Origin: WRGT01 sp942493035
GTDB taxonomy: Bacteria; Spirochaetota; UBA4802; UBA5550
DNA length: 64,000 nt
Direction of reading: 5' to 3'
Assembly (NCBI GenBank): GCA_942493035.1
Contig: OW818666.1
Span: forward strand, 806,001 to 870,000
A program made the position numbers and the translations under genes. This document shows positions 41,075-50,248 of the stretch, one piece after another (positions within the stretch are counted from its first letter, which is position 1; every line of letters begins with the position of its first letter). A model generated the notes under the pieces. It was given only the letters and a program-made list of their open reading frames with translations, was not told where the DNA came from and searched no databases.

Positions 41075-41644
41075 TTATTTCCCTGCTATGTTATTTATAA
41101 AGTGTTCTGTAATTTTCTGAACATTGTCATTGTATGCAGTGGGGTAGTTTTCTATAAAGTCAATTTCAAAAGTTCTTAAATTGATTACTCTTGCCCAGCT
41201 GACTTTTTCCCATTCTTTGAGATCAAGAAGAACAATGTATTCAACATCCCATTCTGTCCGGATCTGTTTAAGAGTTTCAGCTTTGTTTAGTTCAAAATTA
41301 TATACATGAAGCTTATATATATTATCATAAGTTTTCTGAACTGTTGATACTGTACTATCAGACATATTGTATGAGATTTTTTTCAGATCAGAAATATCAT
41401 ATACATCTTTCATTGTGTATAGATCCGATGAGTTAACTGCTTTAACTCTGAATCCATGCTTCAGAAAAGATATGAGAACTGCATTTTTAATATTATTTTC
41501 TGAATCAATTATAACTGCAATTTTGGAATTGGGTGATAATTTGCCTGAAGAATGAATCAGTCCCTTCTTTGAACTGCAGGATACTATAAAAATAGAAGTT
41601 AAAATGAAAATGACTATTTTTTTTAAATGGCTTACCGATGTCAT
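41075..41644 (-). CDS. Lipoprotein of unknown function
   Basis: A 189-residue lipoprotein: hydrophobic IVIFILTSIFIVS followed by the lipobox Cys in VSCSSKKG. The mature part carries a Rossmann-like or GTPase-free alpha/beta pattern (KIAVIIDSENNIKNAVLISF, VEYIVLLDLKEWEKV) similar to LpoB-type proteins. No charged +2 retention residue (Ser follows Cys). It precedes, by 3 bp, the exported protein at 40034. I cannot name the family. The gene starts after a 211-bp gap that holds two hairpins belonging to the upstream operon. Confidence 0.6.
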   Translation of the reverse strand: MTSVSHLKKIVIFILTSIFIVSCSSKKGLIHSSGKLSPNSKIAVIIDSENNIKNAVLISFLKHGFRVKAVNSSDLYTMKDVYDISDLKKISYNMSDSTVSTVQKTYDNIYKLHVYNFELNKAETLKQIRTEWDVEYIVLLDLKEWEKVSWARVINLRTFEIDFIENYPTAYNDNVQKITEHFINNIAGK

Positions 41645-41766
41645 TTAGCTACCTCATTTAAAATATTTGGTATTAATTTATATCATTAAAACAATATATT
41701 AGTCAATATTAAATTTTTTATTTTTTTTTATTTTTTTTATTTGGATTTATTTATGGAAAGCGGAAT

Positions 41767-41810
41767 ATAACAAAGAAGGCGGGGATATATATCCACGCCT
41801 TCTTTGTTAT
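41767..41810. terminator. Long hairpin downstream of SurA-N lipoprotein gene
   Basis: ATAACAAAGAAGGCG and CGCCTTCTTTGTTAT pair perfectly over 15 bp, with a GGGATATATATCCA loop region that can extend the stem. It is placed to end the minus-strand mfd/SurA-N transcript. Confidence 0.65.
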
Positions 41811-41815
41811 ATGTA

Positions 41816-41839
41816 TAGTCGTTACATCCATAACGACTA
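41816..41839. terminator. Short hairpin TAGTCGTTA/TAACGACTA
   Basis: A perfect 9-bp stem with a 6-base loop, 16 bp downstream of the SurA-N lipoprotein stop. No T-run follows directly, so its role is uncertain; with the longer hairpin it makes a tandem. Confidence 0.5.
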
Positions 41840-41855
41840 TAATAAATATTTGAAA

Positions 41856-42479
41856 TTACTTTTTTTCTTCCGGCTTAGCTTCCGCAGGTTTTTTCACAGA
41901 ATTATTAAATCCCTCTTTATCAACTTTGCTTTCAGCTATGAGTTCCATGATGTATTTATTTGTTTCCTGTTTTGATTTCTGTGTAAAAATCTGCTGTTTG
42001 ATATATGCAGTAGCTTCATCTGCGGTTCTTCCTGCAAATTTGGCTTTGTTCTGATTGTAAACAGCATTAACCTCTTCATCTGAAACTGTAATTTTATCTT
42101 TAAGTTTTTTACCAAGATAATACTGTGCTGCTGTCTGGATTTTAATCATTTCAATTACAGTTTTAAGTTCATCCTGATTTATTGATTTATCATTAATAGC
42201 TTTGTTATAAAGAAGTTTCTGTGCTATTATGTGATCAAGATAACCAGCTTTGCTTAAAAGAGGGTGATTGGCGTATGCAGGATTTTCTGCAAGTTTATCT
42301 ACTTCTGCATCAGTCTCAACATTTGCCATCATTTTTGTCTGGAGATAATAAAACTTATTAAAATCCTCCATGGAAATTGTTTCTCCGTCAATTTTTGCTG
42401 CCCAGTCTTTTTTGCATGAAATCTGAGGAATAACGAGCATAGTTATAATTAAAATTGTGAAAAGATGTTTGATTTTCAT
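41856..42479 (-). CDS. SurA-N-like lipoprotein (periplasmic folding factor type)
   Basis: A 207-residue lipoprotein: LFTILIITMLVIPQISC gives a lipobox Cys near residue 22. The mature part WAAKIDGETISMEDFNKFYY is the opening of SurA/PrsA-type chaperones, and KITVSDEEVNAVYNQNKAKF is the hinge before the PPIase domain. That parvulin domain itself is absent; instead the protein ends after a helix with a Lys/Glu/Pro tail. It is likely a chaperone-only version acting in the periplasm. It follows mfd by 70 bp and may share its transcript. Hairpins lie directly downstream. Confidence 0.78.
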   Translation of the reverse strand: MKIKHLFTILIITMLVIPQISCKKDWAAKIDGETISMEDFNKFYYLQTKMMANVETDAEVDKLAENPAYANHPLLSKAGYLDHIIAQKLLYNKAINDKSINQDELKTVIEMIKIQTAAQYYLGKKLKDKITVSDEEVNAVYNQNKAKFAGRTADEATAYIKQQIFTQKSKQETNKYIMELIAESKVDKEGFNNSVKKPAEAKPEEKK

Positions 42480-42549
42480 ATTTCGTCCTTAGTTTTTTAA
42501 TAAAATTTTTCTGAAGTTATGGTTAGTATGTATTTAATTATCAATTTGG

Positions 42550-45500
42550 TTACATAAATTGTTGCAACCATTTTTTTAATTCGTATAACTTTTTTTCTCC
42601 TTCTTTCTCACTGTATTTCATAATGATTAGCTCCGGATCTTTTGGATCGAGAGAAAGCCTTTTATCCTTCGAAACCGCAGCAGCCAGACGTTCCCCCGGG
42701 ATTGTGCATAGCGATGATATCCTGATTTTAATTTTATCGCTATCTTCAAGGAGTTCGCTTATTTTAAGTGAAGATGCGATAGCCCGTATTCTCTCCAGTT
42801 CAACCAGAGTGTTAACCTCAGCCGGAGGTGTGCCGAATCGGTCAATCAGTTCCGATTCAAGAAGATCTACCTCATCAGCGGTTTCGCATGATTCGAATCT
42901 TTTGTAAAATTCTATTTTCTGTTTATCATCATTCATATATGAGTCTGGAATAAAAAAATCTGTTTTTATAAAAAGAGAGGTCCGGAAGTATTCTTTTATC
43001 TCTTCCCCTTTGAGCATTTTTATTTCGTCCTCAAGCATCTGGCAGTAGAGATCAAATCCCACATCCATTATACTCCCCGATTGTTCGTGACCCAGTATGT
43101 TTCCCGCACCCCTGATTTCCAGATCCTTCATCGCTATTTTAAAACCGCTGCCGAGTTCGGAGTATTCGGCAATTACCTGCAGCCGTTTCTGCGCTTCTTC
43201 GGTTAATGAAGCGTGTCTGGGATAGAACAGGTATGCGTATGCCTGTCGTGTAGACCGGCCGACTCTCCCTTTAAGCTGATAAAGCTGGGAGAGGCCGAAG
43301 GTATCGGCACGGTTTATAATGATGGTGTTTACATTGGGAATGTCCAGGCCCGATTCAATTATTGTAGTACTTATCAGAACGTCATACTTTTTATTCATAA
43401 AATCTATCATAATATCTTCAAGTTCATGCTCATGCATCTGACCGTGGGCAACACAGAATGTTGCTTCCGGAACCAGATTTTTGAGCAGTATCATCTGTGT
43501 TTCGATTGTCTGAACTCTGTTATAGACATAAAAGATCTGTCCGCCACGGCTGACTTCGTTGAGGATCGCCTCCCGTAGTATATCTGGATTCTCTTCAAGG
43601 ACATATGTTTCGATTGCCTGACGGCTTTCCGGCGGTGTAGCTATAATTGTCAAATCCCTGATACCCGCCATGGATATGTGAAGGGTTCGGGGGATCGGTG
43701 TTGCCGAGAGAGTCAGTACATCGACAATTGTTCTGAATTTTTTCAGCTGTTCTTTATGTTTTACTCCGAACCGCTGCTCTTCATCAATTATCAGGAGGCC
43801 TATATTCTTTATGTTTACATCAGCCGTGAGGATGGCATGTGTCCCGATTATAATATCAATTTCGGCACTGGCAAGTTTACTTTTTATTTTAATAATCTCC
43901 CCTTTGGTTCTGAAGCGGGAAATCATATCTACTGTTATAGGGTAGCTGCTGAATCTTTTCTTAAATGTTTCATAATGCTGCATTGCGAGGATTGTTGTCG
44001 GTACAAGGATTGCTACCTGTTTCCCGGCCATTACTGCCTTGAACGATGCCCTTATTGCAACTTCGGTTTTACCGAAACCAACATCGCCGCAGACCAGCCT
44101 GTCCATTGGCTTGTCTGTCTCCATGTCATCTTTAACATCTTCAATTGCAGTGAGCTGATCCGGTGTCTCCTCATACTCGAAGAGCGATTCAAACTCCTCC
44201 TGCCATTGGGTATCAGGCGGGTATCTGAATCCTTTAAGAGCGCTTCGTTTGGAGTATATTTTTATCAGTTCATGTGCGATCTCTTCTACAGATTCTTTTA
44301 CACGCTGTTTAATCTTATTCCATGCTGATTTTTTACCAAGTGCATCGATTCGCGGCTTACGCCCTTCGGTTCCGATATATTTCTGAACATATGTTATCTG
44401 GTCCAGGGAGACATAGAGTTTGTCCTCATCTGCATAATCTATGAGAATAAAATCCCGCTCAACTCCGCCTGCAGTCATTCTTTCAATGCTTCTGAATATT
44501 CCAATTCCATGATTGATATGAACGACGTAATCTCCCGGTTTAAGATCAAGAAATGTTTCAATTGGACGGGATGTTTTGCTTTTGAAGTGTTTTCTTTTGC
44601 GGTAACTCTTCCCGAATATTTCATGATCGGTAATTATTAAAGTTTTAATGCTTCCGAGTTCTACACCGGTGCTGAGAGGTGAGAGTACTATATTCAGCGG
44701 AGCATCAGGATTGTATTTTTCGAAGTCGTTGTCAGTGTGTATTTCAGAGAACAGATCACTTAATCTCCGGGCCTGTCCTTCGAATGACGTTGTTATAACA
44801 ATTTTCCATCCGTCGGCAATTTTCTCGTCGATCTCATCTCTTACTGATTTAATTTTACCCTGGTAGTTTTTTATACTCTTCATGTTCCAGTTGTATGCAC
44901 CGGAACTTGATGTAAATGTCTGCAGTGATATGGATTTTTTCCGGATGTTCTCCATTACTTCCATGTCCAGGAGTGTTTCCGGAGAGGCACAGTATATCTC
45001 TTTGCTTTTTTTTACGTAGAGTTCCTCGTAGTTTTTTAAAGTTCGATTCTCTCTTGAGATAAGGCCGGGCCAGTCGAGGAGTACTATGGATGCATCGCTG
45101 TCAAGCAGGTCGATGATGGAGCATGAATCTGTCATTTCATGGAAATGATCTTCAATTCCATGAATTTTTTCAATACTGTTTCCATCTCTCAGCCATCGTG
45201 TGAAATCATCAGGCAGATCCATTGAGTCATTGAATTTTGTAATGAGTTTTTCTCTTAAAGCATTTTTCTCCTTTGTGAAGAATATCAGTTCTCTCCGGGG
45301 GTATATAGTAATTTCTTTGTGAGTATCCAGTCCGGCGGAGAGCTGTGTTTCAATATCGAATTCTCTTATAGATTCCAGCGTGTCGCCGAAAAAATCGAGA
45401 CGGACGGGATTTTCGAATGACGAAAGATGGATATCTATAATACTCCCTTTGACCGAAAACTGGCCGAAAGAATCGACTCTCGTTTCCCGTGTGTAGCCGT

Positions 45501-45975
45501 ACTGAACCAGTGTGGATATAATGTCATCGAATGGATAATCCTCATCAATCAAAAGTGTGAGCCCTTTTTTCAGAAAGAAATTCTTTGCAGGTAGTCTTCT
45601 TATTACCGAGTCAACAGTTGCGATGATAACAGCAGGCGTGCCGGAGATAATTTTATATATAGATTTAATACGGTCTCTCTCAATGGATTCCGGCGGCGAC
45701 ATGAATTCGTATGGCAGTGTCTCCCATTGAGGGAATTTATAGAGATACTGCTCATCTATAAAACATGTCAGATCCAGGTAGAGGTCATTCATCTGCTGAA
45801 TATTTTCAGTAATGATGAACGTCTGGTTATTCTGTGCACTGAATAATGATGAAATTATAAGAGGATATGATGCCGGGGATATCCCTTCGACTGACTGAGC
45901 TTCAAATTTTTTCAGATCCAGATCTTTAAATTCATTGGAAGAGATGATTCTGCGGCAGATCTCTTGTAGTATCAT
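42550..45975 (-). CDS. mfd: Transcription-repair coupling factor Mfd
   Basis: A 1141-residue ATP-dependent translocase that removes stalled RNA polymerase and recruits UvrA. The UvrB-like N-terminal part holds FPQWETLPYEFMSPPESIE. The CarD-like polymerase-binding domain lies near residues 478-575 (LKPGDYVVHINHGIGIF). The helicase motor has Walker A GDVGFGKTEVAIRA near 628 and LLIIDEEQRFGVKHKEQL near 730, then TLSATPIPRTLHISM and GRVGRSTRQAYAYLF. The C-terminal TRCF domain ends near the stop. Length and motif order are normal, so the function is secure. It is followed by the SurA-N lipoprotein gene. Confidence 0.96.
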   Translation of the reverse strand: MILQEICRRIISSNEFKDLDLKKFEAQSVEGISPASYPLIISSLFSAQNNQTFIITENIQQMNDLYLDLTCFIDEQYLYKFPQWETLPYEFMSPPESIERDRIKSIYKIISGTPAVIIATVDSVIRRLPAKNFFLKKGLTLLIDEDYPFDDIISTLVQYGYTRETRVDSFGQFSVKGSIIDIHLSSFENPVRLDFFGDTLESIREFDIETQLSAGLDTHKEITIYPRRELIFFTKEKNALREKLITKFNDSMDLPDDFTRWLRDGNSIEKIHGIEDHFHEMTDSCSIIDLLDSDASIVLLDWPGLISRENRTLKNYEELYVKKSKEIYCASPETLLDMEVMENIRKKSISLQTFTSSSGAYNWNMKSIKNYQGKIKSVRDEIDEKIADGWKIVITTSFEGQARRLSDLFSEIHTDNDFEKYNPDAPLNIVLSPLSTGVELGSIKTLIITDHEIFGKSYRKRKHFKSKTSRPIETFLDLKPGDYVVHINHGIGIFRSIERMTAGGVERDFILIDYADEDKLYVSLDQITYVQKYIGTEGRKPRIDALGKKSAWNKIKQRVKESVEEIAHELIKIYSKRSALKGFRYPPDTQWQEEFESLFEYEETPDQLTAIEDVKDDMETDKPMDRLVCGDVGFGKTEVAIRASFKAVMAGKQVAILVPTTILAMQHYETFKKRFSSYPITVDMISRFRTKGEIIKIKSKLASAEIDIIIGTHAILTADVNIKNIGLLIIDEEQRFGVKHKEQLKKFRTIVDVLTLSATPIPRTLHISMAGIRDLTIIATPPESRQAIETYVLEENPDILREAILNEVSRGGQIFYVYNRVQTIETQMILLKNLVPEATFCVAHGQMHEHELEDIMIDFMNKKYDVLISTTIIESGLDIPNVNTIIINRADTFGLSQLYQLKGRVGRSTRQAYAYLFYPRHASLTEEAQKRLQVIAEYSELGSGFKIAMKDLEIRGAGNILGHEQSGSIMDVGFDLYCQMLEDEIKMLKGEEIKEYFRTSLFIKTDFFIPDSYMNDDKQKIEFYKRFESCETADEVDLLESELIDRFGTPPAEVNTLVELERIRAIASSLKISELLEDSDKIKIRISSLCTIPGERLAAAVSKDKRLSLDPKDPELIIMKYSEKEGEKKLYELKKWLQQFM

Positions 45976-46242
45976 TTTTATTTACCATTTAAATATATTC
46001 CGGCGGTCACATAATGTGACCGGATGATTCCCGGCGAGGTCTTTTCCGGGGTTCCAATCCGGAATCTGGAAGAGAAGAGGTTTACTTTTGCATAGTCAAA
46101 GGATTGTAACCCGATAGTAACCCGGCCAGGAACAGTTAATGAATAGTTGCCGGAAAGTGACAGTATTTTTCAAGAAAAATATATTAAGAGTTGATATATT
46201 TAATGTTTTTGGAATTAATACTCTCTGGAAGTCCGGATAATG
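45976..46242. other. Non-coding gap, divergent side of mfd
   Basis: No frame is supported. The sequence has several small GC inverted repeats (for example TCCGG...CCGGA near 46048-46063), perhaps decayed repeat copies. The mfd promoter must lie here, but I cannot pick it. Confidence 0.4.
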
Positions 46243-46320
46243 AGCGGTCCCCAAAACTCCGTTTTCAGGACCGCAGGGAGCCCTGCGGGGCTCAAAAATG
46301 GGCTACCGCCCCTTAGATCC
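46243..46320 (-). repeat. Type D multi-hairpin repeat
   Basis: On the minus strand: GGGGCGGTAGCCC, then GCCCCGCAGGG/CCCTGCGG, then CGGTCCTGAAAAC-gga-GTTTTGGGGACCG. The third stem differs in sequence from the copies at 62007 and 63271 but pairs just as well. Confidence 0.8.
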
Positions 46321-46452
46321 TGTATGATTGAGTTATAGTGGTTGCCCTAATGTTCATAGGGAATACAGTTGGGGCAATCGTTGAATGCCTGAATGACGGC
46401 AGGTTATCCGTTTAAACTATTAACAGATATAATAATATTTAAAGGTATAATT
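46321..46452. other. Leader region before LolA-like gene
   Basis: It holds a weak hairpin (GTTGCCC at 46341, GGGCAAT at 46372) and AT-rich sequence up to the AAAGG ribosome site at 46441. No independent gene is supported. Confidence 0.4.
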
Positions 46453-47199
46453 GTGAAGAGAAGCTCTATACAGCTATTTATTCTAGCTGCTGCATTATTT
46501 TCATCACCCGCTGAAGCTGATGACGCGGCGTTTAAAAAGATTATTAAAGATTACCTTTCGGTAAATACAATAAAAGCAACAATTATTCAGCATATATATC
46601 CCGAGGATGGTTCTACCGAAATTTTCAGTGGAAATTATTTTGCATCATCGAAAGGATTTATACGGATAGACTATCTGAAACCGGAGAGCCAGATTATTGT
46701 CGTCAATGATTCAGGTCTGTTCTGGTATTACACGGAGCGTAAGCTTCTGTTTAAATCTGAAAAGATGACAGGTGAGGGGAGTTCAATCCCGCTGCTTATG
46801 AATGCAATTCCGGCAGATAGTCTTAAAAATATTGAAGTTGTAAAAGAGGGTTTTAGATTTTATTCGCTGTTTAAAATGGCGGAAGTCTATTCTATAACTT
46901 CGAATAAAAATAAAAGCAGAATGACTCTCTGGGTTGATCCCGCTCTCAATATTATTAAACGTAAGATTATCCTTGATGAATCAGGGAGAGAGATGATTAA
47001 GGAGGAGTATCCCTCTCATGTGTTTATCGGAGGTGTATATATCCCTTCACGGATTGAACTCACCGCCAGGACTGCTTCCGGTGTGATACAGACTCTAACT
47101 GAATATAGTAATATTTTAATAAACAGTAAACTCGCAGATGACATTTTTGAATTTAAAGTTACATCTGAGATGAAGGTGCGGATGCTTAATGACCGTTAA
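46453..47199 (+). CDS. LolA-like periplasmic carrier paired with POTRA barrel
   Basis: About 248 residues, starting at GTG with AAAGG upstream; the earlier ATG at 46393 would put 20 unlikely residues in front of a clear signal peptide (SSIQLFILAAALFSSPAEA). The mature part follows LolA: IKATIIQHIYPEDGSTEIFSG, then GFIRIDYLKPESQIIVVND, GLFWYYTERKLLF, and a C-terminal MTLWVDPALNIIKRKIILDE. It overlaps the barrel gene by 11 bp, so both are made together. LolA proteins shuttle lipoproteins or lipids to the outer membrane. A dedicated role with the barrel is inferred from coupling. Confidence 0.75.
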   Translation: MKRSSIQLFILAAALFSSPAEADDAAFKKIIKDYLSVNTIKATIIQHIYPEDGSTEIFSGNYFASSKGFIRIDYLKPESQIIVVNDSGLFWYYTERKLLFKSEKMTGEGSSIPLLMNAIPADSLKNIEVVKEGFRFYSLFKMAEVYSITSNKNKSRMTLWVDPALNIIKRKIILDESGREMIKEEYPSHVFIGGVYIPSRIELTARTASGVIQTLTEYSNILINSKLADDIFEFKVTSEMKVRMLNDR

Positions 47200-48607
47200 C
47201 AAATATATTATATTTTTTTTAATAATACTAGTTATGATGATTCACAATCCGGCTGAAGCTGCTGAGGGTAAGAGTTTAATCAGGATAAACGGGAGCAGCT
47301 CAATTGTTGATGTAAGTGATATACTTGCCCGGATAAGCGGAGTCCTGTCGGAGAGTGATATCAAAAAGATCTGTGCTGAGATTACCGGACGATACCACGA
47401 TATGGGTTACTCCTCTTTTTATATTGAAAAAGCAGTACGGAATGAAGATGGAACTGTAGACCTGCTTTTTAAAGAGTCCATTGTCGCCGCTGTAAATGTT
47501 TCAGGGATGGGTGAGAGGTCTGCTGAAACGGCATCGTCAATATTTACAACGGGTGATCTTTTTAATGAATTTGTTCTTAAAGAGAAGATCTCTTTAACTA
47601 AAAAAAGATTTAACCTGAAGCAGTTAAATGTTACCATCACAAGGGGGGATGATGATAACATTGTTTTATCAGCTGTCGCAGTGGAGCGGGTTCATGAATT
47701 TTATACTGCTGTATACGGCAGTCCGGTTTACGGGATACTGCCGGCGCTTACATACAGGTTCAGCTATGGAGGCTTTCTCTCCGGGATTACGCTTGAGTCG
47801 TCATTCAATCAGAATGAAAGGTCTTACAGCAGGGGATCGGTTTTTTTGAATTCAGATAATGTTCCGGGAAATCCATACTTCACTCTATCTGCTGACATAG
47901 TCGATAAAAAAGAGTCATACGAAAATAATGGCGAACTGATTTACAAACATAGATCGATCTCTCCCGAAGCCGGATTCTATTCGTATTATGGAGTTGCGGG
48001 ACTGGGGGTGTTTGCTACAGGCACCTTTAATGAGTTTGAGGATTATCCCGGAGAGGGTGAGGGCATTTCATACTCCGGCATGCATTTGAAGTTTAACTAC
48101 AATGACACTCCGTACAAAATAAGTTATGGTGATGTTACAACAGCTGAGGCGGATTATTATTCCGGATGGAATCAGATAGAAAAGCATATCTCTTCAAAGA
48201 TTGTTATAAATTATTTAATTAATTTTTCATTATTTTCTGAATTGTTCATAACCCTGAATGGACATTTTTTTTATACCACTGATGATGAGAGATTTGCCCG
48301 CGTTTATGTCTTTGATAATCTGCTGCCATGCAGAAGTGAAGATTTTTCATCCGCATCATGGAGAAATATTTCCGGAATAGATTTAAATTATGAATTTTTA
48401 AAGAGATCACTCTATGCTGCACCGGTTTTGAAATGGGGAATCTATAACTCCGGATCTGAAAATGAAGTCGATGAGTCAGTTCTCGCCGCAGGTTTTAAAA
48501 TATTTTTTATATCGGATAAAATCAGAATGGAAGCCTCATATCTTTTTGATACAGACAATCCGGTAAAGAGCGGTTCGTTTCTGTTTTCAGCAACCGCAGT
48601 TTACTGA
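47189..48607 (+). CDS. POTRA-domain outer-membrane barrel protein (ShlB/Omp85-like)
   Basis: A 472-residue protein with a signal peptide (YIIFFLIILVMMIHNPAEA). One POTRA-like domain near residues 45-105 (LSESDIKKICAEITGRYHDM, GYSSFYIEKAVRNEDGTVDL) is followed by a second small helix-strand segment with a KRFNLKQLNVTITRG linker typical of two-partner secretion transporters. The remaining 300 residues alternate as in a beta barrel, ending SGSFLFSATAVY with a terminal aromatic residue. No matching secreted exoprotein gene is adjacent. It is linked with a LolA-like gene, an unusual pairing. It ends 7 bp inside the convergent gene at 48601. Confidence 0.7.
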   Translation: MTVNKYIIFFLIILVMMIHNPAEAAEGKSLIRINGSSSIVDVSDILARISGVLSESDIKKICAEITGRYHDMGYSSFYIEKAVRNEDGTVDLLFKESIVAAVNVSGMGERSAETASSIFTTGDLFNEFVLKEKISLTKKRFNLKQLNVTITRGDDDNIVLSAVAVERVHEFYTAVYGSPVYGILPALTYRFSYGGFLSGITLESSFNQNERSYSRGSVFLNSDNVPGNPYFTLSADIVDKKESYENNGELIYKHRSISPEAGFYSYYGVAGLGVFATGTFNEFEDYPGEGEGISYSGMHLKFNYNDTPYKISYGDVTTAEADYYSGWNQIEKHISSKIVINYLINFSLFSELFITLNGHFFYTTDDERFARVYVFDNLLPCRSEDFSSASWRNISGIDLNYEFLKRSLYAAPVLKWGIYNSGSENEVDESVLAAGFKIFFISDKIRMEASYLFDTDNPVKSGSFLFSATAVY

Positions 48608-49464
48608 TAGTTGGCTACATTACATGCGTATGAGTATAGAATCGAATTCTGTCTGAGAATGCCATCTATATCCTGTATGGTGTTTCCGATTGAAGTTCTT
48701 GCGTCAATGAATGACTGCTTCTGGTGTTTGGTCATGTTCTGTCTGTCATCAATATTTTTACTCGATGTAAAATCATCAATATGCACTATATGTTTTTTCA
48801 GATTTGAATAAATTCTTTTTATACTGGCAGACATCTCGTAAATAAAGATAAAACGCATTGTAAGTTCTTTATTGCCGGCCAGTTTGTCAAAAATCTGTTT
48901 TCCGGTATTGTCAATTTTAGCCTGGTAATAGGTTATAGATCTGGGATAATTTGTGAGCTCTCTGTAATAAGTTTCAAGCTTTTCAAGCTGCTGAATTCCG
49001 TCAATTTCCAGGCTTCGGACTATGTCGTCAAATTCGGTAGATTCATGTTTGTTCTCTTTCGGGAAGATGTCGGAATCGTAAATGTTTTTTATAAGCCCCG
49101 AAATTCTCTCTTTATGAGTTTCGGCACTGTTGATTACCTCTTCAATAAAAACTTCAGGTTCTATCGAAGATTCTTCCATAGATTCACTTCCATAATCATT
49201 ATTCCGGATTGTGCTGAAATCCGGAATAATCTCTGCAGATGATTTCCCCTCTTTCTGGCGGTTCGCTATCTGCTGGAAAATACGGCTTTCACCTGAATGA
49301 AATCTCTCAAGCTTGATTATTTCAACTTTCCGGTCGTCTTTGTTGTACCTGAGTCCGAAAATATTTCCCAGCGGGTCCACATAGCGGTTGTTTAAATCAT
49401 AAACAGAAACTCTCGATGTATCGATCTGGTTTACGTCATTTATTCTTATTATACGTTTTTTCAT
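48601..49464 (-). CDS. Hypothetical protein downstream of PilZ gene
   Basis: A 287-residue soluble-looking protein. The N-terminal part (NDVNQIDTSRVSVYDLNNRY, then DPLGNIFGLRYNKDDRKVEI) is strand-rich; the centre is acidic and probably unstructured; residues 150-287 are helical (QLEKLETYYRELTNYPRSI, IFIYEMSASIKRIYSNLKKH). I do not recognise the family. Its start lies 2 bp after the PilZ stop, so it is coupled to a c-di-GMP binding protein and may be its effector partner. The 3' end overlaps the convergent barrel gene by 7 bp. Confidence 0.6.
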   Translation of the reverse strand: MKKRIIRINDVNQIDTSRVSVYDLNNRYVDPLGNIFGLRYNKDDRKVEIIKLERFHSGESRIFQQIANRQKEGKSSAEIIPDFSTIRNNDYGSESMEESSIEPEVFIEEVINSAETHKERISGLIKNIYDSDIFPKENKHESTEFDDIVRSLEIDGIQQLEKLETYYRELTNYPRSITYYQAKIDNTGKQIFDKLAGNKELTMRFIFIYEMSASIKRIYSNLKKHIVHIDDFTSSKNIDDRQNMTKHQKQSFIDARTSIGNTIQDIDGILRQNSILYSYACNVANYQ

Positions 49465-49466
49465 TA

Positions 49467-49850
49467 TTATAGATCTGAACTGTTAAACTCTTTTATCGGG
49501 TCATTGAATTCCACAGCGATATATGAATCCCCTTTTGATGAAAACATTGAGAATTTTTTTGCTGCCGGTGAAGGGTTATTCTGAAGCAGTCCTGTTCTTA
49601 CAATCTGTCCCTGAACACTTATTTTCTTTTTATCAAGAGTGAAGTTTAGAATTACAGGCATTCCGGCAGGTACCCTGGAGTCACTTGCGATAAATACACC
49701 GCCGCAGCTGATATCTATTATTACACCCTTACCTTTTTTAGGTATGCTGAGATTAATATCGATTTCGTCCGGATTTCCTACAAAATAATCAAATTTTGTT
49801 TTTATCGAGCAGGAATACCGTGTATATTTTCTTTTATCTGAATCACTCAT
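49467..49850 (-). CDS. PilZ domain c-di-GMP receptor
   Basis: A 127-residue protein, a stand-alone PilZ domain. Both c-di-GMP motifs are intact: RKYTR (Arg7 to Arg11, the RxxxR motif) and DISCGG (Asp46-x-Ser48-x-x-Gly51). An open frame extends upstream to 50006, but 49850 is chosen because GGGGG lies 7 bases before it and the upstream residues run into a repeat fragment. It would sense cyclic di-GMP and act on a partner; the next gene, coupled to it by 2 bp, is the obvious candidate. Roles in motility or exopolysaccharide are common for the family. Confidence 0.88.
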   Translation of the reverse strand: MSDSDKRKYTRYSCSIKTKFDYFVGNPDEIDINLSIPKKGKGVIIDISCGGVFIASDSRVPAGMPVILNFTLDKKKISVQGQIVRTGLLQNNPSPAAKKFSMFSSKGDSYIAVEFNDPIKEFNSSDL

Positions 49851-49941
49851 ATAAATCCCCCGTAAATCTTGAAAACCAGTAAATATTATGCTATGTATAT
49901 ATTTTAATGTCAAGTCATGTTTTATCCACGAAGTACTTTTT

Positions 49942-49990
49942 GAAGGCACAGCGCGGAGCATACGCAACCCCCAAATAATTTGCTGCCTTT
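49942..49990. repeat. Type C repeat fragment
   Basis: GAAGGCACAGCGC joined to GGAGCATACGCAACCCCCAA and ATAATTTGCTGCC. The middle hairpin of the full element is missing, as if deleted. Confidence 0.65.
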
Positions 49991-49993
49991 TGA

Positions 49994-50098
49994 AGTAATT
50001 GTTCATAAATCGCAGGTAATTATGGATTTCCCCGCCGCCTCCGGCGGTGGGGAAAATAGAGCCTTTTTAATTCAATAAGATTTAAGGAATAAATACTG
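49994..50098 (+). repeat. Type A palindromic repeat, left arm decayed
   Basis: The core CCCCGCCGCCTCCGGCGGTGGGG and the right arm GATTTAAGGAATAAATACTG are clear; the left arm is altered. It lies in the divergent gap between the PilZ and pyrG genes and so cannot be a terminator for either. Confidence 0.75.
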
Positions 50099-50107
50099 GA
50101 AAAGCTG

Positions 50108-50195
50108 TATCTACTCATAAATTGGTGATAAAATTGCTCTCCGCCGCGCCTGTGGCGCGGCGGAGATGAAATTCCACCGGTTTTTTAGTAGTTTA
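50108..50195. repeat. Type B palindromic repeat upstream of pyrG
   Basis: Arms GTATCTACTCATAAATTGGTG and CCACCGGTTTTTTAGTAGTTT around the core CTCCGCCGCGCC/GGCGCGGCGGAG. It begins 10 bp after the type A copy, the same A-next-to-B arrangement as at 881-1097. Confidence 0.8.
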
Positions 50196-50248
50196 GAAAA
50201 GTTTACATGATTGTATAATTCTAAATATAAGAAATTTTCTATTTTTTG

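Noticed and set aside
49851..50006. N-terminal extension of the PilZ protein
   Set aside because: The extra frame runs through a type C repeat fragment and has no ribosome site; 49850 has a strong one.
881..50195. Type A/B repeats as ordinary terminators
   Set aside because: Several lie between divergent genes (881, 1009, 49994, 50108), where no transcript ends, and their arms are conserved far beyond the hairpin.
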